Part shown: piece by piece, positions 34,201 to 38,236 of the stretch
How positions within the stretch are numbered: the stretch's first letter is position 1
How the letters are laid out: every line of letters begins with the position of its first letter
Source of the DNA: Callipepla californica brunnescens
Lineage: Eukaryota; Chordata; Aves; Galliformes; Odontophoridae
NCBI GenBank assembly: GCA_023055505.1
Contig: JALIRH010000004.1
Coordinates: forward strand, 9,667,368 to 9,731,367
Length of the DNA: 64,000 nucleotides
Reading direction: 5' to 3'
The notes under the pieces: model-generated
What the model saw: the letters and a program-made list of their open reading frames with translations, nothing else
Told to the model about the DNA's origin: nothing
The model's database searches: none
Made by a program: the position numbers and the translations under genes

Positions 34201-36694
34201 CACCTTCTCAACAACATTTTCAACAGTACTGAGCACCTCTCTTACCGGTATGCATCCTCCTCCTCTTCAAGCTGGCATGTTTGCTCTCCAAATTCACACC
34301 CTTTGTTCCTACCATACAGCACACACCATTTTGCTGTCCCTCTCCTTTGCCCCAATTTTAACATTATCACTCCTGAGGTCTGTGGTGAGATGCTGTGCCT
34401 GTGCTGTAATTCTGGTTGAGGAGGAACTTCTTTTGAGGCCACTCTCTATGAGAGAACACCGTGCCTGTGTTGGAGCAGGCAGACAGCACCCTGGGCCCGT
34501 GTCTTGGATGGACACAGACACACAGTTTCCTCTTCCAGGAATATGTAGCCTTCTACCTATTCCTCTTCTGGTGCTGGAGGAATTGTTCTTACCTCACTTT
34601 TCTAGGGAGGGAAAGGGCAGGAACCAGTGGCCAATTCCTGCCTTTTGACCAGCAAGAATCAGTGCAGCAAGATCCTACCACCCTACATGCATAGTCTGGG
34701 GCTTCTGTCTGGGGACAAGCAACCTCCTTTCTTTTTCCTTGTAATCTTTCAACCAACCTGTGCTTTCTTTCCAGCAACCCCCACCCACAAAAAGACAACT
34801 GTGCTGCACGTGGTGCCGTATAGCATCACGGAGAAGACCACTGCCACGCCTGCTACCACCGGCACCTCCAAGACCTCCGTATCCAGCGAGGCCATCCCCA
34901 CCAGCAGCCCACAAGTCTCACTGACAACAACATTCCCTGCCCCCAGCAGTGCTCTCAGCACCTGGCTGCCATCTCCTTCCCCATCCACACACTTCTCTAC
35001 TTTGCCCCCAACATCCATGCCACAGCCTACTCTCACAACCCCCTCTCCTTCCACATTTCTCTCTTCTGAGAGCACTACATATTCATCGTTCACACAGAAC
35101 ACCACATTTTCTTTCACTCCGCCTGGTGAAACATTTTCAGTAGCATTTCCTACTGCTGTCTCTACCAAATCCTCTCCAGTTGTGATCCCAAGTCTATCAC
35201 CTACCACAGTTAAGTTTGCTCCCACTGTCACTACTACTGCTTCCACAGAGATCCCACCCACTGAACAGACCTCTATTCGAACAACAACATTAACCACCAC
35301 ACGTACCACATCATCTCTTTCTGTCACTTCTGGACTCTTAACTTCCCTGTCTTCGGTTAGGCCATCAACAGTACCACAAGGTAAAGTATTTCCTTGTCAT
35401 TTGTTGTATTTTATTTTACAGTTCAGTATATTTTCTGTTTGAGATATTACATACTCTTTGCTAATTCAGTTGTATACATAGACTGTATCTTTGCTTTTGA
35501 GCTTTCTGCATTACATTGTTCAAAGCAGAGTTGCTGTCTTAAGGTCTTTGTTTTCATAACTTTCCAAGTGGCAATATGCATTAAATTTGGAAATGAAAGA
35601 GAAGTATTCAAGTTCCAAAAGCTTAGCTGATATTATTATCTAATATGCCAATAAAGAAACAAATTCTTAAGAAGCACAAACCAAGAATTTTTCAAGTACA
35701 TTGCATCCCTCATCAAATTTGTGAAGCAGAAATAATTCCATGCAAATTAGCCACCTTGTTGTTTCACTTATATCTTTTTGTTTTCATCAGAGAAATAGAG
35801 GGTTTTTTTTAGGCGTAATTTACACTCCGTTATTAAGAGAAACGTTTGTTGTCCTCTTCTAACGTTTGGCAGAGTTTTGTAAAGAACTTGAATATGAAGA
35901 ACACATAACTTACAAAGGCTGTTCTGCAAACGTCACTTTGAGCCGATGCGAAGGATCGTGTCCATCTTCAACAAAGTAAGCATACCAGAGAGCTTCTATA
36001 GTGTGAGAATGCTAAGGCTGTCTCTTCTTCATGCGAGTAGTGATATTTGTCAGCTAGCACTCCCTTTACAATTCAGTGAGATAAATCGGTGCGCTCTATA
36101 GCCAGCAGTGTAGTGCTGGGGTATGGGACAGCTTACTAGAAAGAGCACCAGTACCGAACAATAATGCATGCACCTACAGTGAACATGGAATGCCTTCTCA
36201 CTTCTAAACAAAGCATGTCAGTACTGCAGGTTTGCAGGTGGTTATTATTATTACTATTATTATTATTTTAAAACAACAGTCAGGCTACCAACATTTCTTC
36301 TCTTAGATATTCTTACCTAAATATCTTTTCCATGCAAGCCCTACAGAACTTGCTTGTTTCACCACTTTGCGGTGGTTATCAGTGGCGCAGAACCAGGTGG
36401 ATGAGCTGCTGCTGCACTTTTTGCACAAGGCTGTTCCAAGTCCTGAAATCCATTCCTGAACAAAACCTAAAAGGCTGCATGCAAGTCCTACCTGATCCTC
36501 CCTCTCTTCCAAACAGGTTGAATGTTGAGAACATGGTGGTCACCACAGTATGCAGCTGTTGTAGGCCACTTCAGCTCCGTAAGGAGGAGTTCCAACTACC
36601 ATGCGAAGACCCAGATAACCCTGGCAAAAAACTCACTAAGAAAATAATTGTGTTTGGGGGCTGCGTTTGCAGCTATGACAGCTGCATACAATAG
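961..36694 (+). CDS. MUC6: MUC6 (gel-forming mucin-6 / beta-ovomucin), 5'-partial, 40 exons
   Basis: Secreted gel-forming mucin. Its N-terminal D assemblies and C-terminal cystine knot drive disulfide multimerisation, and its Thr/Ser/Pro-rich centre carries O-glycans. In birds MUC6 is the beta subunit of ovomucin in egg white. Spliced by eye, 40 exons with matching phases give about 2,680 residues ending at TAG 36692-36694. Domain order: VWD1-C8-TIL, VWD2-C8-TIL, D', VWD3-C8, a short Cys-rich segment (CYNCSLDEYFD), a PTS region and CTCK. The lack of CysD, VWC and VWD4 modules, the close similarity of the D2 exons to mammalian MUC6 as I remember it, and the neighbouring convergent AP2A2 all point to MUC6 rather than MUC2/5AC/5B. 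The first exon seen begins mid-codon (phase 1), so the signal-peptide exon(s) are upstream of 961 and probably off the window. Exon edges are inferred from GT/AG and frame, not from transcripts. Confidence 0.93.
1345..1471 (+). CDS. MUC6: MUC6 exon w2: VWD1
   Basis: Bounded by acacattacag and ATG|gttagt. Phase 2 in, phase 0 out. Encodes VIKLPYASNGIQIAPYGRSV and ELVVMWNNEDYLM, the middle beta strands of VWD1. Confidence 0.92.
2238..2325 (+). CDS. MUC6: MUC6 exon w3: VWD1 CGMCG motif
   Basis: Bounded by attttag and GAAG|gtaaga (phase 0 in, 1 out). Contains KTCGMCGNYDGYELNDF, an intact CxxC motif and the acidic calcium-site loop of D1. Confidence 0.93.
3448..3557 (+). CDS. MUC6: MUC6 exon w4: VWD1/C8-1 junction
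   Basis: Bounded by attacag and TAC|gtaaga (phase 1 in, 0 out). Encodes KLLDAYKFAALQKMDDPSEI plus CLSEEISIPAIPHKKY, the linker into the first C8 module. Confidence 0.9.
4149..4171 (+). repeat. (TTGTAA)n short tandem repeat
   Basis: About 3.5 hexamer units in the MUC6 intron between w4 and w5. Confidence 0.75.
4730..4937 (+). CDS. MUC6: MUC6 exon w5: C8-1
   Basis: Bounded by atttag and TGCT|gtaagt (phase 0 in, 1 out). The Cys-rich C8 module includes DMQDCSEPGQKNCTCSTLSE and ends NWRTENFC, the usual C8 ending before TIL. Confidence 0.93.
5696..5818 (+). CDS. MUC6: MUC6 exon w6: TIL1
   Basis: Bounded by tgttgcag and GAAG|gtatca (phase 1 in, 1 out). Trypsin-inhibitor-like Cys-rich module: KCSANQIYEECGSPCIKTCS ... 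CTYGCFCPEG. Confidence 0.93.
6797..6917 (+). CDS. MUC6: MUC6 exon w7: end of TIL1
   Basis: Bounded by tctggcag and ACTTG|gtgaga (phase 1 in, 2 out). Encodes TVLDDISKNRTCVHLEQCPC and NGETYAPGDTMKAACRTW, with an N-glycosylation sequon NRT. A diverged copy of its acceptor and first 23 bases lies 99 bp upstream at 6698. Confidence 0.92.
7405..7543 (+). CDS. MUC6: MUC6 exon w8: start of VWD2
   Basis: Bounded by ttcctcag and ATGAAG|gtaatt (phase 2 in, 0 out). Encodes CTMGQWNCKELPCPGRCSLE then GGSFVTTFDSRSYRFHGVC, the opening of the second D domain. Confidence 0.92.
7706..7810 (+). CDS. MUC6: MUC6 exon w9: VWD2
   Basis: Bounded by cctccag and ACAAAG|gtaagc (phase 0 both ends, 35 codons). Encodes SSSLPHNGTLMAIYEKSGYS, close to mammalian MUC6 D2 as remembered. 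Sequon NGT. Confidence 0.92.
8151..8223 (+). CDS. MUC6: MUC6 exon w10: VWD2
   Basis: Bounded by tcatacag and TCAG|gtaaag (phase 0 in, 1 out). Encodes DKIVISQNEFLTDDDELKRL plus PYKSG. Confidence 0.91.
8485..8622 (+). CDS. MUC6: MUC6 exon w11: VWD2
   Basis: Bounded by ttttttag and CTAG|gtaaga (phase 1 both ends). Encodes the FGLELVVQTSPVFQAYVKV strand region and ends QGRTLG, just before the GLCG motif. Confidence 0.92.
8862..9545 (+). mobile_element. CR1 LINE 3' fragment
   Basis: About 680 bp of CR1-type sequence, recognised by the strings agttcagcaaagccaagtgc and atggattgagagcagacctg and by the terminal repeats ttctatgactctatgatct, the typical CR1 3' end. It has multiple stops and is dead. 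Sits in the intron between MUC6 exons w11 and w12. The 5' edge is approximate. Confidence 0.85.
10188..10349 (+). CDS. MUC6: MUC6 exon w12: VWD2 end and C8-2 start
   Basis: Bounded by gttgttag and AACA|gtaagt (phase 1 both ends). Encodes LCGNYNGDTTDDFMTSMDIT and ASLFVDSWRAGNCLPAMERE. The D2 motif reads LGLCG across the junction, so the first Cys of the CGLCG motif is absent, unlike D1 and D3. Confidence 0.93.
11083..11146 (+). mobile_element. CR1 3'-tail remnant
   Basis: Sequence catggttgaacttcacgatt followed by ttgaaggttttctccaacct and ttttatgataac matches the last ~60 bp of CR1 elements. A further degraded CR1-like tail may follow at about 11245-11310. Confidence 0.6.
11391..11485 (+). CDS. 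MUC6: MUC6 exon w13: C8-2
   Basis: Bounded by ttacgtag and TACAAG|gtagga (phase 1 in, 0 out). Encodes AETHCSILTKKGTVFEKCHA and VVNPTPFYK. Confidence 0.92.
11715..11801 (+). mobile_element. CR1 3'-tail remnant
   Basis: ggggtggtcctatgcagagc ... ggtggactccatgatcctgt ... tttctataattct is a good match to the CR1 3' end. Intronic in MUC6. Confidence 0.7.
12134..12266 (+). CDS. MUC6: MUC6 exon w14: C8-2
   Basis: Bounded by ggatttcag and TGCA|gtaagt (phase 0 in, 1 out). Encodes RCVYQACNYEETFPYICSAL and ends NWRNSIDNC. Confidence 0.93.
12792..13041 (+). CDS. MUC6: MUC6 exon w15: TIL2
   Basis: Bounded by gttttacag and CCTG|gtgagt (phase 1 in, 2 out). Second TIL module TCTGNQTFSYNTQACERTCL ... GCHCPKGMYLNHKNECV, sequon NQT, then the CPCYLEDRKY segment. 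Confidence 0.93.
13638..13655 (+). repeat. Poly(T) tract before exon w16
   Basis: Homopolymer T run that directly forms the polypyrimidine tract of the exon w16 acceptor, so its length could vary without losing function. Confidence 0.8.
13661..13713 (+). CDS. MUC6: MUC6 exon w16: short Cys segment
   Basis: Bounded by tttcccag and GCAG|gtatgg (phase 2 in, 1 out). Only 53 bp: CYCVNGRLSCTGKLQNPA, linking TIL2 to D'. Confidence 0.88.
13808..13917 (+). CDS. MUC6: MUC6 exon w17: D' TIL
   Basis: Bounded by tctcatag and GAATGT|gtaagt (phase 1 in, 0 out). Encodes SCRAPKKYLSCSDTLENKYG then ATCAPTCQMLATGIEC, the D' TIL-like module. Confidence 0.92.
14264..14326 (+). repeat. Short imperfect tandem repeats in intron
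   Basis: Two adjoining duplications: gattgtagagtgc / aattgtagagtgc and ctaggtggacta / ctaggtggacta. Intronic, no coding content. Confidence 0.6.
14697..14848 (+). CDS. MUC6: MUC6 exon w18: D' / E'
   Basis: Bounded by tttgccag and ATCTG|gtaaga (phase 0 in, 2 out). Encodes CESGCVCADGLYENLDGRCV and CPCEYGGLSYGKGEQIQTE. Confidence 0.93.
15639..15780 (+). CDS. MUC6: MUC6 exon w19: start of VWD3
   Basis: Bounded by actcttag and GCTATG|gtaaac (phase 2 in, 0 out). Encodes CRKGKWKCAQKSRCSSTC then GEGHITTFDGQRFVFDGNCE, the start of D3. Confidence 0.93.
16413..16440 (+). repeat. (TTTTG)n microsatellite
   Basis: About five TTTTG units running directly into the acceptor of exon w20, where they act as its pyrimidine tract. 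Confidence 0.8.
16443..16553 (+). CDS. MUC6: MUC6 exon w20: VWD3
   Basis: Bounded by tttttttag and CTTGGG|gtaaga (phase 0 both ends, 37 codons). Encodes DGCNVNRPLSSFKIVTENVI then CGKSGVTCSRSISIYLG, with the paired Cys found in D3. Confidence 0.92.
16554..17760 (+). other. MUC6 intron w20/w21
   Basis: 1.2 kb intron. AT-rich; I see no gene, structural RNA or recognisable mobile element in it. Confidence 0.6.
17761..17946 (+). CDS. MUC6: MUC6 exon w21: VWD3
   Basis: Bounded by cacttccag and ACACAG|gtacag (phase 0 both ends, 62 codons). Encodes NLTFVLRDETFSISGQNLQV ... NMTLVWNKHMNFFIKI, sequons NLT and NMT. The frame stays open well upstream of the acceptor; the exon start is set by the CAG and by domain alignment. 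Confidence 0.88.
18362..18601 (+). CDS. MUC6: MUC6 exon w22: VWD3 CGLCG motif and C8-3 start
   Basis: Bounded by ttcatccag and AATAAG|gtgaga (phase 0 both ends, 80 codons). Encodes ETICGLCGNYNGNMKDDF, an intact CGLCG of D3, then FVNSWKENPLCGD and KTCSIINSQVFSACHNK. Confidence 0.94.
18855..19250 (-). mobile_element. CR1 LINE 3' fragment, minus orientation
   Basis: Reverse-oriented CR1: gaggttggaaaagatcttca ... ctgggcagcctgttccaatg ... gttccctgagcctattttcc are typical antisense CR1 strings. About 400 bp, dead, in the intron between w22 and w23. Edges approximate. Confidence 0.85.
19788..19944 (+). CDS. MUC6: MUC6 exon w23: C8-3
   Basis: Bounded by ccacacag and TGCC|gtaagt (phase 0 in, 1 out). 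Encodes PYYEACVRDSCGCDIGGDCE then CMCDAIAVYAMACLDKGIC, ending DWRTPEFC. Confidence 0.94.
20696..20836 (+). CDS. MUC6: MUC6 exon w24: D3 tail
   Basis: Bounded by atttctag and GAAG|gtaata (phase 1 both ends). Encodes VYCEYYNSHKRTGSGEAYSY then SNINCTWHYRPCNCPNQ; the INCTWHYRPC element resembles mammalian MUC6 as remembered. Sequon NCT. Confidence 0.92.
21339..21401 (+). CDS. MUC6: MUC6 exon w25: MUC6-type CYNC segment
   Basis: Bounded by tcttcag and TGTG|gtaagt (phase 1 both ends, 21 codons). Encodes CYNCSLDEYFDYEKEKCMPC, a hallmark of MUC6 just before the PTS region. Confidence 0.93.
21402..22370 (+). other. MUC6 intron w25/w26
   Basis: 0.97 kb AT-rich intron. I see nothing beyond splice sites. 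Confidence 0.55.
22371..22418 (+). CDS. MUC6: MUC6 exon w26: PTS linker
   Basis: Bounded by tctcacag and ACAG|gttagt (phase 1 both ends, 16 codons): YESVSAAPEISSPST. First exon of the Ser/Thr/Pro region. Confidence 0.82.
23113..23130 (+). repeat. Poly(T) tract before exon w27
   Basis: T run forming the pyrimidine tract of the w27 acceptor. Confidence 0.8.
23138..23329 (+). CDS. MUC6: MUC6 exon w27: PTS
   Basis: Bounded by ctcttag and ACTG|gtaagt (phase 1 both ends, 64 codons). Thr/Ser/Pro-rich, no Cys: VTAIQPKATKSSTAVTIPTA ... TSPVTSSVSAVPTETTHPTV. Unrelated in sequence to the later repeat exons. Confidence 0.88.
23330..24371 (+). other. MUC6 intron w27/w28
   Basis: 1.04 kb intron with no recognisable gene or mobile element. 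Confidence 0.55.
24372..24638 (+). CDS. MUC6: MUC6 exon w28: PTS
   Basis: Phase 1 both ends, 89 codons: ERTTSIFTMPSMTSTVTTPS ... SEPELTTV, ending GTAG|gtaagt. The acceptor (ttactccaaaag) is weak, with A-rich sequence just before AG, but it is the in-phase AG that I could find after the pyrimidine stretch. Confidence 0.78.
24639..25676 (+). other. MUC6 intron w28/w29
   Basis: 1.04 kb intron, no feature seen other than splice sites. Confidence 0.55.
25677..25919 (+). CDS. MUC6: MUC6 exon w29: PTS, first copy of the conserved motif
   Basis: Phase 1 both ends, 81 codons, ending CATCCAG|gtaaga. Contains TPHTVPHLITEKTTPVTLAS, an early version of the motif that opens every later repeat exon, and ends STRLRPSHP like the repeats. 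The acceptor is a NAGNAG tandem (cccagtag): start 25677 or 25680, differing by one codon. Confidence 0.87.
26632..26679 (+). CDS. MUC6: MUC6 exon w30: PTS micro-linker
   Basis: Bounded by ctttgtag and ACAG|gtgagt (phase 1 both ends, 16 codons): AREPTRAKTTTSKVVT. Small but with good splice sites and matching phase. Confidence 0.72.
27119..27517 (+). CDS. MUC6: MUC6 exon w31: PTS repeat (type B flank)
   Basis: 133 codons, ag at 27117-27118 and CATCCTG|gtaagt. Opens KTTVPPLTTEKTTPITSFTS; carries SILSTRLPSAAPATLFTL and LRPEPSSLTTSASTESPT; ends STSHPG across the junction. No Cys. The acceptor (tgatttccaatggcag) has a weak pyrimidine tract. Confidence 0.87.
28172..28594 (+). CDS. MUC6: MUC6 exon w32: PTS repeat (type A)
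   Basis: 141 codons. Opens STHKVTTVPHIVPPVTTEKT. The donor at 28595 is gtaggt, weaker than the gtaagt/gtatgt of its paralogues, so it may splice less efficiently. Bases 28100-28376 are nearly identical to 33764-34038. Confidence 0.87.
29040..29456 (+). CDS. MUC6: MUC6 exon w33: PTS repeat (type B)
   Basis: 139 codons, ttcctgcag and CATCCCA|gtaagt. Opens THETTTVLHMVPYSITEKTT; its first ~215 bp are very close to exon w38. Confidence 0.88.
29812..30204 (+). CDS. MUC6: MUC6 exon w34: PTS repeat (type C)
   Basis: 131 codons, ctcctgcag and CATCCCA|gtaagt. Opens THGVTTVPHIVPLITTEKTT. Followed by a long intron (30205-31337) paralogous to that after the relic at 33084. Confidence 0.88.
30205..31337 (+). 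other. Long intron after w34, paralogous to 33085-33833
   Basis: Similar to 33085-33720: both carry a block with agtaatgctttagatctttc / agcagtgcttcagctctttc, followed by acagctttcacagctgctgc / acagctttcacaactgctac. No coding content seen. Confidence 0.7.
31338..31757 (+). CDS. MUC6: MUC6 exon w35: PTS repeat (type A)
   Basis: 140 codons, ending CTTCCTG|gtatgt. Contains TLLHLVPHITTEKTTLTMSY. The acceptor is NAGNAG (tttccagcag): start 31338 or 31341, adding or dropping one Ala codon. Confidence 0.87.
32292..32717 (+). CDS. MUC6: MUC6 exon w36: PTS repeat (type B)
   Basis: 142 codons, tctttccag and CAACCCT|gtaagt. Opens KTTTVPHIVPHIITETTIPT, with the EKTT of the motif changed to ETT. Confidence 0.87.
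32850..33084 (+). pseudogene. Relic MUC6 PTS repeat exon (type C)
   Basis: Similar to the 3' two-thirds of the repeat exons: PTTMTLRPKSSLTTTSARPE, then LSTLHL and the in-phase donor gtaagt at 33085. The 5' third, including the acceptor and the conserved opening motif, is gone: type B intron sequence runs straight into mid-exon sequence near 32850. There is a TAA in register at the start (ctcttctaaacc). It should not be spliced in, because no acceptor is visible. Confidence 0.8.
33834..34247 (+). CDS. MUC6: MUC6 exon w37: PTS repeat (type A, mosaic)
   Basis: 138 codons, ctttctgcag and CTTACCG|gtatgc. The first ~205 bases differ from w32 at essentially one position; after 34038 it becomes more like w36 (ctccgtccacactcttctcc, aaggcccaagccttcttccc). 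It also lacks about nine bases (CTCTCCACA-like) near the 3' end relative to w32. Confidence 0.88.
34775..35380 (+). CDS. MUC6: MUC6 exon w38: last PTS exon (type B start, unique end)
   Basis: 202 codons, tctttccag and CCACAAG|gtaaag. The first ~215 bp match w33 (KTTVLHVVPYSITEKTTATP); the remainder is unique PTS sequence (TVKFAPTVTTTASTEIPPTE) without Cys, leading to the cystine knot. Confidence 0.9.
35873..35975 (+). CDS. MUC6: MUC6 exon w39: first half of CTCK
   Basis: Phase 1 in, 2 out. The acceptor is ggcag|AG (a second in-line AG follows by two bases but breaks the frame). Encodes EFCKELEYEEHITYKGCSAN and LSRCEGSCPSSTK, the first cysteines of the cystine knot; sequon NVT. Confidence 0.92.
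36241..36269 (+). repeat. (ATT)n microsatellite
   Basis: Trinucleotide run in the intron between the two CTCK exons. Confidence 0.8.
36517..36694 (+). CDS. MUC6: MUC6 exon w40: end of CTCK and stop
   Basis: Bounded by ccaaacag and TAG. Encodes LNVENMVVTTVCSCCRPLQL, then FQLPCEDPD, and ends FGGCVCSYDSCIQ. The C-terminal cystine knot mediates end-to-end dimerisation of gel-forming mucins. Confidence 0.94.
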
Positions 36695-37060
36695 CCAGAC
36701 CTTCAGATATAGGTGGTGTATTGTTTTTGTTTTAATTTTATTTTAAATTTGTTAAACATTAATTACAACCTAATACTTCCATGGCGACTGCTCATTGCTG
36801 GGAGTTCTTCTGTACTGATCATGCAGGTTAGCCTTGTGGGAGCTTCCAGAACAGCTGCCTGGGGCATCAATTAAGTTAACTGAATGATGAATTATTCCTA
36901 ATCTTGAGGGGAAGAGTGGGCATGGGTTAGAAGCAAAGACTGTCAGAGACCATCTAGCCTTGCTCAGGCCAGTATTTAACTAGAGGCCAAGCACTGACCT
37001 GTGCACTGCGCGATAACAGAATTTTGACTTTCAAATAAAGTAGAAGGAATTGGATTTGTT
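36695..37060 (+). other. MUC6: MUC6 3' UTR (inferred)
   Basis: Non-coding sequence after the stop with AATAAA at 37034-37039, 340 bases downstream. A second AATAAA lies at 37416-37421. The end of the transcript is inferred only. Confidence 0.6.
37034..37039 (+). terminator. Candidate MUC6 poly(A) signal AATAAA
   Basis: First canonical hexamer downstream of the MUC6 stop on the plus strand. Confidence 0.55.
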
Positions 37061-38236
37061 AAATTATTTCTCACTGTTTGACCAGTTTTTTTAACTGAAA
37101 AGAGGCTGTTAGGCTCGCTACACTTGAACCTGTGGATTAGCCCAATAACACACAAAGCAGAGAGACAACCAAGGCAAGCCATCGCCTCCCCTTTGAAAGC
37201 AAGTGCAGTACTCGTGCTATCTTCTGGAGGCAGCTGCTGTCAGACTGCAAGATGCTACACAAGCCAAAACTGCCCTGGGAGGGGGTACGTCTCTGCATCC
37301 TTCATGTGGGGCATTTCTCAAGATGTCAGACAGACAAGCAGTGGCTTTTGGACAAAGGAGAAATTTGCAGGGCAATCGGCTGCTACATTTTGAAGCATTA
37401 AAACAGTCACCAAACAATAAATCTAACAGAAAACAGGTAGTTCACCCAAGCAACTTCTACTTGTGCTAGTACATAAATATATATATATATATTTACTACT
37501 GTTTGCAATTACATTGTGAAAGAGTTGTAAATAATTTTAAGTGAGTTTCAGATAAGTAACAAGAGCCTGAAGGAAAATACAAACATAAAGAAGTTTGAGT
37601 GAAGTATTTAACAGTTCAAGTACTATCTTCTTTCACAGCCAAGTAATTCTTTCCAAATCCTGCCTGGCTGTGATAACAGATGTGTGCTTTTGTAGCCTCC
37701 TGCTTACCGCCCTGATCAAGCAGAGTAACGTGGAAAGCCATGTATGAGACACAAAGTTGCTATTTATGCCTTGCAATGAATGCAAACAAGGAAAGAGCCA
37801 CAGTTTTGAAACAAGCTGAAATCCAGAGAACAGCCGTCCCAAGTTACACTGAAGTTCTGTGATGAGTTGCATCAGTTTACTGTTACGTGCACTGCTAGTG
37901 TTCATATCTCAGCCACTGTTAAATATACAAATGCTTACGAAGAAAGATTCTACATCAGATTTTCACAGTAGAATATTTATGACATGACAGAAAAACAAAA
38001 CAAAACAAAACAAAAACAACAACCATCCAAAAAGACACTGCACAAAAAACCCGAACTCAGATCCACAGAGCAGGTTAAGACTGAACCAAAGCAGTCTGTA
38101 GGAAAGAATTTACCATCCCACATCAGTTGTGGTTCCAAAACATTATATTTGGAATAAAACATCCATTCTGGGTGATTATTCTTTACATTCCCGTTCCCCC
38201 AGACAAGAAAGGACAGTCTGATTACTGTTCTAATCA
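37061..38236. other. Convergent intergenic region
   Basis: Between the presumed 3' ends of MUC6 and AP2A2. Contains (AT)n at 37475-37492 and (AAAAC)n at 37990-38025. No coding signal beyond chance open frames. Confidence 0.5.
37990..38025 (+). repeat. (AAAAC)n microsatellite
   Basis: Several AAAAC units between the two convergent genes. Confidence 0.8.

Larger units (their letters stand above)
27119..35380 (+). repeat. MUC6: Tandem array of MUC6 PTS exon units
   Basis: Nine paralogous exon-plus-intron units (eight intact exons, one relic), each exon about 390-430 bp (the last is 606 bp), all phase 1/1 and starting after a CAG acceptor. Flanking introns are paralogous too. By the sequence after the donor they fall into types: A (cttcaagctggtatgtttgc after w32, w35, w37), B (w31, w33, w36, and the 5' part of w38), C (w34 and the relic, followed by a longer paralogous intron). 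Order B-A-B-C-A-B-C(relic)-A-B gives a higher-order period of about 3.2 kb (w32 to w35) and 2.5 kb (w35 to w37, shortened by the relic deletion). Confidence 0.85.

Noticed and set aside
37124..37469. Overlapping plus-strand open frames downstream of MUC6
   Set aside because: Three frames open at once with no homology or splice signals; 3'-flanking sequence.
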